From CAYSRC01 sp964433495 (lineage in GTDB: Bacteria; Bacillota; Clostridia; Oscillospirales; Ruminococcaceae), in contig CAYSRC010000025.1 of NCBI GenBank assembly GCA_964433495.1, forward strand, positions 1 through 33,708: DNA of 33,708 nt, read 5' to 3'. This document shows positions 7,465 through 15,341 of the stretch, piece after piece. The notes beneath the pieces are model-generated. The model worked only from the letters and a program-made list of their open reading frames with translations. It was not told where the DNA came from and searched no databases. The first letter of the stretch is position 1; each line of letters opens with the position of its first letter. Made by a program: the position numbers and the translations under genes.

Positions 7465-8433
7465 ATGGGCGTATTTGACAGGGTCGCGGGCAGTGTGTGG
7501 CTCGCGCCGATGGCGGGCGTGAGCGACAGCGCCTTCAGACAGGTGTGCCGCCGCTTCGGCGCCGACTTTGTCGTCAGCGAGATGATCAGCGCAAAGGCGC
7601 TCGTGATGGGGGACAAAAAATCCCGGGCGCTCATGCGCTTCGCCGAGGACGAGCGCCCCATCGGCATACAGCTGTTCGGCGCGTGCGCCGAGGACATGTT
7701 CGGCGCGGTGAGGATAGTCGAGCGGGAGGCGTCGCCCGACTTCATCGACATCAACATGGGCTGCCCTGCGCCCAAGATAACGGCAAGCGGGGCGGGCAGC
7801 GCGCTGATGTCGACGCCCGACCTCGCGTGCGAGGTGATGCGGGCGGCTGTCGCGGCGGCCTCGGTGCCCGTGAGCGTCAAGATACGCGCGGGGTACGACG
7901 GGATAAGCGCGCCGCAGCTCGCCCCGCGGCTCGAGCGCGCGGGGGCGTCCCTCATCACCGTGCACGGCAGGACGCGCGCGCAGATGTACATGCCGCCCGT
8001 CGACCTCGACGTGATAAGGCAGGTCAAGCGCGCGGTGTCGGCGCCCGTCGTCGGCAACGGCGACATCCTGTGCGGCGGGGACGCCGCGGATATGCTCGCG
8101 GTGACGGGCTGCGACGCCGTCATGGTCGGCAGGGGGACGATGGGCAACCCGTTTGTGTTCGCCGAGATAGCTGCGCGGCTGCGCGGCGGCCCTGCCTTTG
8201 AGCCTCCGCCGCTCGAGCAGAGGCTTGCGGTGCTGCGGGCGCAGGTGTGCGAGATGACACGGCAAAAGGGCCCCTACATCGCCATGCAGGAGGCGCGCAA
8301 GCACGCCGCGTGGTACTTAAAGGGGATGCGGGGCGCGGCAAGGCTGCGGGCGGCGGCAAACGGCCTGTCGTCAATAGAGGATCTCGACCGATTGATCGAC
8401 GAGGCGCTTAAGGCGGCAGACGAAGGACAGTGA
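7465..8433 (+). CDS. dus: tRNA-dihydrouridine synthase
   Basis: This FMN enzyme reduces uridines in the tRNA D-loop to dihydrouridine using NADPH. The protein has 322 residues and a TIM-barrel followed by a helical C-terminal tRNA-binding domain. Visible motifs are APMAGVSD (residues 14-21), which opens the FMN site; DINMGCPAPK with the catalytic cysteine at 100; VHGRTRAQMY; VGNGDI; and the phosphate-binding GCDAVMVGRG. It resembles the DusB type most, but the window gives no way to settle the subfamily. The start ATG has GGAGG 8 bases upstream. It appears to be a single gene, followed by the promoter of the MFS gene with no obvious terminator between them. Confidence 0.93.
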   Translation: MGVFDRVAGSVWLAPMAGVSDSAFRQVCRRFGADFVVSEMISAKALVMGDKKSRALMRFAEDERPIGIQLFGACAEDMFGAVRIVEREASPDFIDINMGCPAPKITASGAGSALMSTPDLACEVMRAAVAAASVPVSVKIRAGYDGISAPQLAPRLERAGASLITVHGRTRAQMYMPPVDLDVIRQVKRAVSAPVVGNGDILCGGDAADMLAVTGCDAVMVGRGTMGNPFVFAEIAARLRGGPAFEPPPLEQRLAVLRAQVCEMTRQKGPYIAMQEARKHAAWYLKGMRGAARLRAAANGLSSIEDLDRLIDEALKAADEGQ

Positions 8434-8486
8434 CAGATCTGATTTGTATAAAATATATATTTTTTGACAGCTTTCGACGAAATATC

Positions 8487-8515
8487 TTGTCATCATGAAC
8501 GCGGGGGGTTATAAT
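8487..8515 (+). promoter_or_regulatory. Promoter of the MFS transporter gene
   Basis: TTGTCA at 8487-8492, a 17-base spacer and TATAAT at 8510-8515 form a strong sigma-A type promoter. An upstream TTGACA (8464-8469) makes an inverted pair TGACA...TGTCA with the -35, which could be a regulator site. Confidence 0.75.
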
Positions 8516-8524
8516 AAAACTGCA

Positions 8525-8563
8525 ACATCTCGATTTAAGGGCCCTCGACGGGCGGCGAGATGT
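8525..8563 (+). other. Stem-loop in the MFS gene leader
   Basis: The roughly 130-base leader starts with an 8-bp stem (8525-8532 with 8556-8563) enclosing a second small hairpin (GCCC 8541-8544 with GGGC 8550-8553). No known riboswitch consensus is recognised. Confidence 0.4.
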
Positions 8564-8652
8564 GCCGCCGGGGCGAACGGGGCGCGCCGTGCGGTCTCGC
8601 AAGAGAGGCGAAAGGGTTCGGGGATCGCTAAAAACAACAAGGGGTAACAACC

Positions 8653-9945
8653 ATGAAGCTTAACTACAGGCGGACGCTGTGGGTGGGGCTCGCGTTTCTT
8701 TCGATCTGCGCGTTTTGGGAGGTTTACGACGGCCTTGTCCCGCTCATGCTGCAAAACACCTTCAAGGTGGACGACGCGGCGATCGGCGTGGTCATGGCGC
8801 TCGACAACATCCTCGCGCTTTTCATGCTGCCGCTCTTCGGCAGGCTGAGCGACAGAACGCGCACGCGCATCGGCAGACGCATGCCGTACATACTCGGCGG
8901 CACCTTTGTCGCGGTGGCGTGCCTGATAATCCTCCCGCTGTCCGAGCTCACGGACAACCTCGCGATCTTCTTTGTCGGCCTCGGCTTTGTGCTGGTGGCG
9001 ATGGCGGTCTACCGCAGCCCCGCGGTGGCGCTCATGCCCGACATCACGCCAAAGCCGCTGCGCAGCAGGGCCAACGCGATAATCAACCTCGCGGGCGCGG
9101 TGGGCGGCATGCTGATGCTGGTGACGATCCAGGTGTTTATAAAAAAGCCTGTCCCCGGTGAAGAGTACCGCCCCGACTACCTGCCCGTGTTTGTTGTGCT
9201 GGCGGTGCTCATGGCGGTGTCGGTGGCGCTGCTGTTTTGGAAGATCAAGGAGCCGCAGTGCGTAAAGGAGATGGAGGAGGAGAGCGCGCGGTACGGCGTC
9301 GACGCGTCGGAGGACGAGCCCGAGGACGCGAACGCGGGCAAAAAGCTGCCGCGCCCGGTGTTCCGCTCGCTCGTCTTTATCCTTGCGAGCGTGTTTTTGT
9401 GGTTCATGGGCTACAACGCCGTCAAGTCGGGCTTCAGCCGCTATGCGGCGGTGGTGCTCAAGGAAAACTATTCGATGATTATGATGGTGTGCACGGCGGC
9501 TGCCATCGTGTCCTACATCCCCGTCGGCATGATTGCGAGCAGGATAGGGCGCAAAAAGACGATCATGCTCGGCATCGCCATGCTGGGTGCGGCGTTCACC
9601 GCGGGCGCGTTTTTTACCTCGGTGACCCCGCTGCTCTATATCTTCTTTGTGTTCGCGGGCTTCGGCTGGGCGTTCATCAATGTCAACAGCTACCCCATGG
9701 TGGTCGAGCTGTCGAGAGACGGCGACGTCGGGGTGTATACGGGGTACTATTACACCGTGTCGATGACGGCGCAGATCATCACGCCCATCTTCTCGGGGTG
9801 GCTGATGGATGTAAGCTATTATACGCTGTTCCCCTACGCTGCAATCTTTGTCTTTGCCTCCCTCGTCACCATGCTCTTTGTGCGGCACGGGGACATAAAG
9901 CCCGAAAAGCGGGGCAAGCTTGAATCGTTTGACGTCGACGACTGA
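8653..9945 (+). CDS. MFS transporter, putative sugar or glycoside permease
   Basis: This is a 430-residue integral membrane protein with the twelve hydrophobic segments of the major facilitator superfamily. The loop between segments 2 and 3 reads GRLSDRTRTRIGRR, the MFS motif-A position. It continues PYILGGTF and later YRSPAVALMPD and RSRANAIINLAG, a pattern shared with the sucrose/glycoside (SLC45 and GPH-like) branch. A long charged cytoplasmic loop (about residues 197-238, rich in E and D) separates the two halves. The start ATG is preceded by AAGGGGT. A promoter with a long leader lies upstream and a strong terminator downstream, so it is monocistronic. Substrate is unknown; sugar transport is inferred from family resemblance only. 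Confidence 0.85.
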   Translation: MKLNYRRTLWVGLAFLSICAFWEVYDGLVPLMLQNTFKVDDAAIGVVMALDNILALFMLPLFGRLSDRTRTRIGRRMPYILGGTFVAVACLIILPLSELTDNLAIFFVGLGFVLVAMAVYRSPAVALMPDITPKPLRSRANAIINLAGAVGGMLMLVTIQVFIKKPVPGEEYRPDYLPVFVVLAVLMAVSVALLFWKIKEPQCVKEMEEESARYGVDASEDEPEDANAGKKLPRPVFRSLVFILASVFLWFMGYNAVKSGFSRYAAVVLKENYSMIMMVCTAAAIVSYIPVGMIASRIGRKKTIMLGIAMLGAAFTAGAFFTSVTPLLYIFFVFAGFGWAFINVNSYPMVVELSRDGDVGVYTGYYYTVSMTAQIITPIFSGWLMDVSYYTLFPYAAIFVFASLVTMLFVRHGDIKPEKRGKLESFDVDD

Positions 9946-10104
9946 TTTTTCGCGCGTCCGAGCGGCAAGGGAAGGCGCCTTTGCGCGGGTGAATTCTGTC
10001 GTTTCCGCTTTGGCCGCGTTGCGGCGAGGCGGTGTGTCCCGGACCATAATAAAAAACACGCGCGGCTCGCAGGGCAGGTGCAGGCGGGCGCGTCGGTTGT
10101 ATTG

Positions 10105-10152
10105 AAAAAAAGCGGTCGGCCGCGTCGAAGGAGCGCGGACGACCGCTTTTTT
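10105..10152 (+). terminator. Terminator after the MFS gene (bidirectional shape)
   Basis: A long stem starting in A residues (from 10105) and ending in TTTTTT (to 10152) contains GCGGTCG/CGACCGC and CCGCG/CGCGG with one mismatch. It is a very strong intrinsic terminator shape, about 160 bases after the stop. Confidence 0.85.
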
Positions 10153-10187
10153 GGGCAGGGGTGGTTTTGAAGTCAGAGATGCCTTTT

Positions 10188-10342
10188 TTAGAGGGAGGCT
10201 TCTTTTTGGGACGCAGACTGATTGGGGGCGAGGCCCCAAGGCTCTGTTTGTGGGGCAGAGGCCGCTTTTTGAAGCGGGGTTGCTTTTGGGCAAAACTGCT
10301 CTTGGGGCGGGGTATTCTTAGTGTCGAAGTTACTGATTTTTA
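10188..10342. repeat. G/T-rich stretch of successive short hairpins
   Basis: Several small stem-loops follow each other: GGGGC-GAG-GCCCC (near 10225-10237), CTCTG/CAGAG (10242-10260), CCGCTT/AAGCGG (10262-10277) and TTTT/AAAA (10284-10295). The unit length is roughly 20-25 bases and the bases between them are G- and T-rich on the plus strand. The reverse strand is open for about 110 codons, but composition and lack of a ribosome binding site argue against a gene. It looks like a degenerate intergenic repeat element. Confidence 0.4.
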
Positions 10343-10509
10343 AAACAGAGGCTGCCCTTTTTCGGAAACAAGGGCAGACACCGCACACATGTCCCGCACT
10401 CTGTACCCTGAGGCGAGACAGGTGATTATCTACCGCAAGGACCGGCAGCTGTGTCCCGCGCTTGTACGCTCTCCCGAGGCGCGGCTTTCGATGTGAAACA
10501 GGGGGCTTT

Positions 10510-11286
10510 TCAGCGGCGCTTTTTGTCATGTGAAGCAGGCGGCCGTCCCCGGTATGCCCGCGCGCCCGAAACGATCATTTGAACGGTGACAAAAAGAATG
10601 ATGAGATAGATCACCGCGCCCGAGACCGCGGACAGGGTGAGCATCGAGCGGGCGTCCCCCTTTTGCGGCAGGTTCACCGTGATCAGGGTGTTTTGAAGCG
10701 AGAGCACCGAGACGAGCGCGTCGATGAGCCGGATGGTTTGCAGCTCGTCGGCGAGCGGGTCAAAGCCTCCCCGGGAGCGGCGCGCAAAGCCTATTACCGC
10801 GGCGGTGATCTTGTATGTGGTGTAGGCTGCCGTCGCAATGGCGGGGATTAGCCCCATGCTCACCGGCCTTTGCAGAAGCACGAGCAGCGAGACTGGCAGG
10901 ATGAGCAGCAGGTCGAGCAGCAAAAGCAGGCAGGAGCTGAGCAGGAACACCGCGCGGCTTATGCGCGGCCGGTCGGAGCCGCCCGCCCGCCGGGCGCGTC
11001 CCGCGCCCGAGAGGACGACGCCCCGTATCGCGCAGAGAAGCAGATAAAACAGGCAGATGCTGCCGTGCCAGACCGAGCGCTCCGAAACGCCGAAATACCC
11101 GTTGTAGAGCGCAAACGCCGTCGTGGCGGCGAGCGAGAGGACGCCGCTCGTCGCCGCCCTGAAAACGCGGTCGGTTTTTCTCTTTTTAAAAAACCGGCGC
11201 ATCCTTTCGCGCGCCGTCTCACCGCCCGCAGGGCCCGCCCCCTGCGCCTCGCATTCTGTGCTTTTAAGCCGGGACAAACGGTTCAC
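10510..11286 (-). CDS. Uncharacterised polytopic membrane protein
   Basis: This is about 258 residues with a basic N-terminus and five or six hydrophobic segments: ATSGVLSLAATTAFALYNG, the ICLFYLLLCAIRGVVLSGAG stretch, a long leucine-rich segment (FLLSSCLLLLLDLLLILPVS), MGLIPAIATAAYTTYKITAA and VSGAVIYLIILFVTVQMIV. The tail is basic. I do not recognise the family. The start chosen is GTG at 11286, because it overlaps the TetR stop as GTGA, a sign of translational coupling. The ATG at 11202 (MRRFFKKRK) is a good alternative, since the residues between are not membrane-like. Being last in an operon after a TetR regulator suggests it may be part of what that regulator controls, for example an efflux or stress function; that is inference. 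Confidence 0.7.
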   Translation of the reverse strand: MNRLSRLKSTECEAQGAGPAGGETARERMRRFFKKRKTDRVFRAATSGVLSLAATTAFALYNGYFGVSERSVWHGSICLFYLLLCAIRGVVLSGAGRARRAGGSDRPRISRAVFLLSSCLLLLLDLLLILPVSLLVLLQRPVSMGLIPAIATAAYTTYKITAAVIGFARRSRGGFDPLADELQTIRLIDALVSVLSLQNTLITVNLPQKGDARSMLTLSAVSGAVIYLIILFVTVQMIVSGARAYRGRPPASHDKKRR

Positions 11287-11891
11287 CGCCCGCGGAGATC
11301 GCCCTTCGCACCGTCCGAGGGCCTCACGCACGCTTCGATCACGGCGGCCACCGTTTGAACGGGCTCGGCGCAGCCGCCGTCCAGCCACTCGTTGACGATC
11401 GCCGTAAGGCCCTCGATATAATACGCGATGTAGTACCGGTGAAGGGCGTCGGGGATGTTGAAGCGCTTGAGAACGGGCTCGATGATTTTGCTCTTGAGGT
11501 CGCCGTAGCGGACGGCCGTCTTCATGCCGACGGGGTTTTTATAGGCGGCGCGGTATATGCTTTTGTTGTCCTTTACAAACTCGAGATAGGGCAGCAGATA
11601 GTCCTCGTTTATCAGCACAAGGTCGGCAGGCGTGCGGCCGTCTATCCCGCCGAGGTCGGCCTCTTTTTTGTCAAAATAGGACAGGAATCGCCGGCTGACG
11701 GTCTCGGCCGCCTCCTCGACGAGGTCGGCGACGGTCTCATAGTGAAGATAGAAGGTCGAACGGTTGACCCCCGCCCTCCTGCAGATCTCCTTCACGGTGA
11801 TGTATTCGAGATCCTTGGTTTCAAGCAGGGAGATCAGCGCCTCGTCCATGCGCAGGGCAGTGTTGAAATATCTGCTTTCGGATTTGTTCAT
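11283..11891 (-). CDS. TetR/AcrR family transcriptional regulator
   Basis: The protein has 202 residues. The N-terminal helix-turn-helix is complete: a first helix around residues 10-25, then YITVKEICRRAGVNRSTFY with the conserved STFYLHY end that docks in the major groove. The C-terminal ligand domain is helical and resembles the DhaS-like group often found in Firmicutes (YRAAYKNP and YIAYYIEGLTAIVNEWL). It sits between two membrane protein genes on the same strand, 27 bases after the first and overlapping the next by four bases, so the three are one transcript. It probably represses its own operon. Inducer and operator are unknown; I found no clean dyad upstream. Confidence 0.9.
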   Translation of the reverse strand: MNKSESRYFNTALRMDEALISLLETKDLEYITVKEICRRAGVNRSTFYLHYETVADLVEEAAETVSRRFLSYFDKKEADLGGIDGRTPADLVLINEDYLLPYLEFVKDNKSIYRAAYKNPVGMKTAVRYGDLKSKIIEPVLKRFNIPDALHRYYIAYYIEGLTAIVNEWLDGGCAEPVQTVAAVIEACVRPSDGAKGDLRGR

Positions 11892-11918
11892 GTGTCCTGC
11901 GGCCTCCCTCCCGGCCGT

Positions 11919-12278
11919 CTATTCCGCCTCCTCGGAGATCTCCCTCGCAAGCTGCATGATCTCGAAGGCGTATCGCCTTTTTCCGCTTTCGAGCAGCCTT
12001 TTGTAGATGGGATAGTTGAGGCCGACACCGACGATGCCGACGACGCCGAGGACGATCCCCGCCGTCATGGAGAGCGCCGTCCCGCCCCCTATGACGTTCA
12101 TCGAAAGGCACATGCCCACGCCCATGACGAGCGCCGCCGCGACCCCGAGGGTATAGGCGAAGATGTTGGCCTTGCTCTTTGCCTTGCGGTCGAGTTTTTT
12201 TAAGGCGACGACCTTCGAGGTGTCCTTGGGGGAATATTCGTTTGCTATCGCCTGCGCATAGATCTTGTCTGTGTTCAC
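11919..12278 (-). CDS. Small two-helix membrane protein, first gene of TetR operon
   Basis: This 119-residue protein starts at GTG 12278, which has a near-perfect AAAGGAG site (12293-12287) nine bases upstream; a longer open frame extends above but has no such site. It has a charged N-terminus of about 35 residues (many K and D), then two hydrophobic glycine-rich segments (IFAYTLGVAAALVMGVGMCL and TAGIVLGVVGIVGVGLNYP), then a short cytoplasmic tail ending in acidic residues. I do not recognise a characterised family; similar small proteins in clostridia are listed as hypothetical. Position ahead of the TetR gene suggests shared regulation. Confidence 0.75.
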   Translation of the reverse strand: MNTDKIYAQAIANEYSPKDTSKVVALKKLDRKAKSKANIFAYTLGVAAALVMGVGMCLSMNVIGGGTALSMTAGIVLGVVGIVGVGLNYPIYKRLLESGKRRYAFEIMQLAREISEEAE

Positions 12279-12798
12279 GGTGGTATCTCCTTTACACTCA
12301 GAAAAATGGATTTCATCCGCGGTTGATGGTTCAATGATAAAGCTTTTTTTCGCGAAACTGAACGACATTATCCCTGCTTTGTGTCGAAATCAATGCGAAT
12401 TGCGGGAAAAACCGCCGTGCCGGGTCTGTTGTTGTCCCATGCCGTCATCGGTGAACGACGCGCGGGCGGCTGCGGCAAAGCGCGTCGTGCAAGCGGGGGA
12501 ACGTTTTGCGCGCCCGGGTGTTCTTGAAGCAAACGCGGCGGCTTTTGAAGCGGGCCCCAAAGCCCGCGCACTCGCGAGAGCAATAGGCTATACAGTCATT
12601 ATAACACACCCCGTTTGCGCGGGGAGAGCGGGGCTTCGGGGCCGCACGTGCCGCGAAAAAAGCTGTTTCGGCCGAGGGCGTCGGCGAGCGGGCCGGTTTT
12701 TTAAGGCCTGTCCCGAAGAGCATTGAAAAAATCTGAGAATACCCCTATACTGTAATCTGTGAGCCCAAATCTGCAACAATGTGTAATGGGGTGAAAAA
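12279..12798. other. Divergent intergenic region, TetR operon to ABC genes
   Basis: The gap of 520 bases holds the leader of the reverse operon, a GCGGGC/GCCCGC hairpin at 12550-12567, a weak hairpin followed by TTTTTT near 12678-12707, and the forward promoter at 12723-12751. No coding sequence is convincing. No strong promoter for the reverse operon was found. Confidence 0.5.
12723..12751 (+). promoter_or_regulatory. Promoter of the ABC substrate-binding protein gene
   Basis: TTGAAA (12723-12728), a 17-base spacer and TATACT (12746-12751) lie 47 bases before the GTG start. This is a good sigma-A promoter. Confidence 0.75.
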
Positions 12799-13809
12799 GT
12801 GAAAAAACCTGTTTCTTTTGCTCTTGCCGCGGCGCTTGCGCTGTCACTGCTCTCAGGGTGCGGCGCCCGCGCAGAGGGTGCGGACGCTGCGACGGGCGGC
12901 GGGGAGGAGGCAGCCGTCATCCGACTCGCGTCGCTCAGCGGCCCTACGACGATGGGCCTTGCAAAGCTCATCGACGATCAGGCCGGCGGTGCGGCACAGG
13001 GGTACGAGCTGCAAAGCACCGTGTACGGCGCGGCGGACGAGATAACGGGGTTGATCGCCGCGGGAAAGGTCGATGTCGCCGCGATCCCCGCAAACCTTGC
13101 GGCGAACCTGTACGCGAAAACGGACGGCGGCATAGAGGTCGTCGCGATAAACACGCTGGGCGTGCTGTATGTGGTGCAGAACGGCGGCGAGCCGGTATCG
13201 TCGGTGGAGGATCTGCGCGGGAGAACGGTGTATTCGACGGGCAAGGGGACGACACCCGAGTACGTTTTTAACGCGGTGCTCGGGTGGAACGGGCTTGACC
13301 CCGACGTCGACGTCGACATCGAGTACCGCTCGGAGGCGGGGGAGATAGCGTCGCTTTTGTCCGAGCGCGACGGCATCGTCGCGGTGCTGCCCCAGCCGTA
13401 CATCGCGGCGGTGGCGGCAAAAAATGAGGACCTGCGCACGGCGCTCGACCTCACCGCCGAGTGGGAGAGCGCGTCGGGGCGCACCCTCGTCACCGGCGTC
13501 ACCGTTGTGACAAGGGCGTTTGCCGAGACATATCCCGATGTCCTTGCGCGGTTTTGCGAGGACGCAGCCGCTTCGGCCCAATACGCGCTGCAAAACCCCG
13601 AGCAGACTGCGCAGCTGACGGCGGAGCTCGGCGTGGTCGCAAAGCCCGAGGTCGCGCTGGCGGCGCTGCCCTACTGCAACATCACCTTTATCGAGGGCGA
13701 GGAGATGAAGCGAGCGCTTTCGGCGTATTTAGAGGTTCTGTATAATCAAAACCCCGCGTCGGTGGGCGGCGAACTGCCCGACGACGGGTTCTATCTGTGC
13801 GGCGATTGA
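12799..13809 (+). CDS. ABC transporter substrate-binding lipoprotein (NMT1/TauA-like)
   Basis: The 336-residue protein begins with a lipoprotein signal: KK, a hydrophobic core, and LLSGC, with the cysteine at about residue 21 to be lipidated and anchored outside the membrane. The mature part starts with VIRLASLSGPTTMGLAKL, then DEITGLIAAGKVDVAAIPANLAA, the two-lobed binding pattern of the nitrate/sulfonate/thiamine-precursor group. It also has DLRGRTVYSTGKGTTPEYVF and later VLPQPY. The GTG start has GGGGTG six bases upstream, and the alternative GTG at 12791 belongs to that site. The permease follows after a short gap. Ligand is unknown: a small organic anion, sulfonate or pyrimidine-type ligand are all possible. 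Confidence 0.88.
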   Translation: MKKPVSFALAAALALSLLSGCGARAEGADAATGGGEEAAVIRLASLSGPTTMGLAKLIDDQAGGAAQGYELQSTVYGAADEITGLIAAGKVDVAAIPANLAANLYAKTDGGIEVVAINTLGVLYVVQNGGEPVSSVEDLRGRTVYSTGKGTTPEYVFNAVLGWNGLDPDVDVDIEYRSEAGEIASLLSERDGIVAVLPQPYIAAVAAKNEDLRTALDLTAEWESASGRTLVTGVTVVTRAFAETYPDVLARFCEDAAASAQYALQNPEQTAQLTAELGVVAKPEVALAALPYCNITFIEGEEMKRALSAYLEVLYNQNPASVGGELPDDGFYLCGD

Positions 13810-13859
13810 CGCGGTCAAAAGCCGCCGGGGCCGATGTTGCGCGCGAGGGGGGAGCTTTG

Positions 13860-14639
13860 GTGAAGAAAGATGCCGACGGCACAAGAGACAGGGTTTTCAG
13901 ACAGATAAAAGGTGCGGGGGCGGCGCTCTTGTGGCTGGGCGTGTGGTCCCTTGTGTCGCTGCTCGCGGGGAGGCGCCTGTTTTTGGCGTCCCCGTGGGAG
14001 ACGGCGGCGGCGTTTGTCCGCCTGTGCGGCGCCCGCGCGTTTTGGGGTGCGGTGTTCGGGAGCTTTCTGCGGGTGACGGCGGGCTTTGCGGCCGCCTTTT
14101 GCGCAGGCGTCGTGCTGGCGTCGGCGGCGTACCGCATCAAGGCCCTGCGCACGCTGCTAAGTCCCCTCATGACGGCGCTCAAGTCGGTGCCGGTGGCGTC
14201 CTTTATCATCCTCGCACTCATCGTCGCGGGGTCGCGCGGCATTGCGGTGCTGATCTCCTTTGTGACGGCGCTGCCTGTGGTGTACGGGACGCTGGACGAG
14301 GGCTTCGGGGCGCTCGACAGATCGCTCTTTGACGTCGCCGACGTCTACGGCATGTCGGCCGCGACCCGCCTGCGGTTTATCTATCTGCCCGAGCTCATGC
14401 CGCAGCTGCGCGCGGCGGGCCTTGCGGGCATCGGTCTTGCGTGGAAGTCGGGGATCGCGGCCGAGGTGCTCGGCGTGACGGCGGGCTCGCTCGGCGGGAT
14501 GCTGTACGACTCGAAGGTCAACCTCGCGACCGACGAGCTGTTTGCATGCACCCTCGCCGCCGTGCTGCTCAGCGCGCTGTGCGAAAAGCTGTTCCGAGTG
14601 TTGTCGGACGCGGTCTTAAAGCGGGTATGCGGCGGGTAG
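13860..14639 (+). CDS. ABC transporter permease (NitT/TauT type)
   Basis: This is a 259-residue inner-membrane protein with about six transmembrane segments. The cytoplasmic EAA loop, which contacts the ATPase, reads DVADVYGMSAATRLRFIYLPEL near residues 157-178 and fits the NitT/TauT class. The start is GTG at 13860, with GGGGGAG just upstream; an ATG at 13797 in frame overlaps the end of the previous gene and is less likely. It lies 50 bases after the lipoprotein gene and pairs with it. The expected third component, an ATP-binding subunit, is not next to it on either side. The transporter must therefore borrow an ATPase encoded elsewhere, or be inactive. Confidence 0.88.
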   Translation: MKKDADGTRDRVFRQIKGAGAALLWLGVWSLVSLLAGRRLFLASPWETAAAFVRLCGARAFWGAVFGSFLRVTAGFAAAFCAGVVLASAAYRIKALRTLLSPLMTALKSVPVASFIILALIVAGSRGIAVLISFVTALPVVYGTLDEGFGALDRSLFDVADVYGMSAATRLRFIYLPELMPQLRAAGLAGIGLAWKSGIAAEVLGVTAGSLGGMLYDSKVNLATDELFACTLAAVLLSALCEKLFRVLSDAVLKRVCGG

Positions 14640-15024
14640 TGCGCGTGACGCCTCATGGGGTTAATGCGAGCCCGAACGAGCCTTTCTCACCGCCCGGCCG
14701 TTTGGCAGAGGAGGCGCTGACACGCTGCTCGGGGGAAAGCGTGAAGCTTTAGGTCTCAGAAATCTTCCCCCGGTCGGCGTTAATATGAACGAACGCCGAT
14801 ATGCCTTGCATACTCGCGCATTGCGGATAAAGAATTGCCCCCGCCCTGAGGATCATCCCGGGCAGGGGCAATAATTATTCGGCGCTCCGCGCCGGTCAAA
14901 GGCGGGTTTGAGGCGGCTACCTCAACAAGTATCAGACCGACGGAACAAAGGAGCGAAGCGAAATTTGGGCCGCAGGTCGATACCTGCTCTCACGTTGCAG
15001 AAAGCACCGATAAATCGGGAGTTG
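14640..15024. other. Intergenic region with inverted repeats
   Basis: It contains a CGGCGTT/AACGCCG inverted repeat near 14774-14797 and the terminator at 14833-14875. The stretch 14880-15024 is probably the untranslated 3' end of the reverse small gene; its open frame there lacks conserved features. Confidence 0.5.
14833..14875. terminator. Terminator between the ABC permease and the convergent small gene
   Basis: The arms 14834-14846 and 14860-14872 pair over 12 of 13 bases. The sequence is A/T-rich on both sides (AATAATTATT after, TTCTTTAT on the reverse strand), so it can serve the forward ABC genes and the reverse small gene. Confidence 0.75.
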
Positions 15025-15276
15025 TCAGTCTCCCACCACTTCCCCATGAATATGAACTCTGCCCCCATCCGGACATCCTGCATCGAACATTTTAGCCGTC
15101 GTCTGTCCATAGTCAAGCAGTGCGCCGTTTTGCAATGCATAAACAAGCGGATAGATGTTGTTCCACAACTCGTGACACAGCGGCGGGCATAAATCTTCCA
15201 CGAGAAATTCCTGTCCTCTTGTAAAATAGCCGCACCTGCATTTGCTGTCCGTAATCGTGAGCTTTACCCTTGGCAT
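15025..15276 (-). CDS. TIGR04076 family small cysteine-rich protein
   Basis: This gene encodes 83 residues and starts at the ATG 15276. It is hidden in a longer open frame that continues into tdk on another frame. The sequence matches what I know of the TIGR04076 family: VKLTITDSKC near the N-terminus, then the conserved VEDLCPPLCHELWN and YPLVYALQNGA, and the C-terminal CPDGGRVHIHGEV. Cysteines at 13, 15, 30, 34 and one near 68 suggest metal or iron-sulfur binding. The family has no assigned function; members are small and common in anaerobes. It lies 65 bases downstream of tdk on the same strand and may be on the acnA-icd-rex-tdk transcript. The upstream site GAAGAGAA is weak. Confidence 0.82.
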   Translation of the reverse strand: MPRVKLTITDSKCRCGYFTRGQEFLVEDLCPPLCHELWNNIYPLVYALQNGALLDYGQTTAKMFDAGCPDGGRVHIHGEVVGD

Positions 15277-15341
15277 TTCTCTTCGTTTATACCTCAAATT
15301 TCGGTTTATCGGGCTGTTTTGAATCGGCACAGCCTCCCTGC

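Larger units (their letters stand above)
9946..10509. other. Intergenic region, MFS gene to convergent membrane-protein operon
   Basis: It contains the MFS terminator and the hairpin-rich stretch. From about 10345 to 10509 I see nothing I can assign; no terminator with a clear T-tract is visible for the reverse operon ending at 10510. Confidence 0.5.

Noticed and set aside
8509..10293. 594-codon reverse frame opposite the MFS gene
   Set aside because: The forward frame encodes a well-formed 12-segment membrane protein. The reverse frame is arginine- and histidine-rich low complexity, typical of a shadow.
10188..10529. Reverse frame of about 110 codons
   Set aside because: Composition follows the G/T-rich hairpin repeats; no start signal and no domain.
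12731..12790. CTGAGA plus ACCCC before the ABC lipoprotein gene, like part of a TPP riboswitch
   Set aside because: The remaining TPP-riboswitch consensus (the AACCTGAT and TAATGCCAGCG parts and the 5' helix) is missing, and the motif overlaps the -35/-10 promoter, so it cannot be in the transcript.
14922..15146. Small reverse frame overlapping the TIGR04076 gene
   Set aside because: It is in another frame of the same strand, without family motifs, while the overlapping frame has a clear match.
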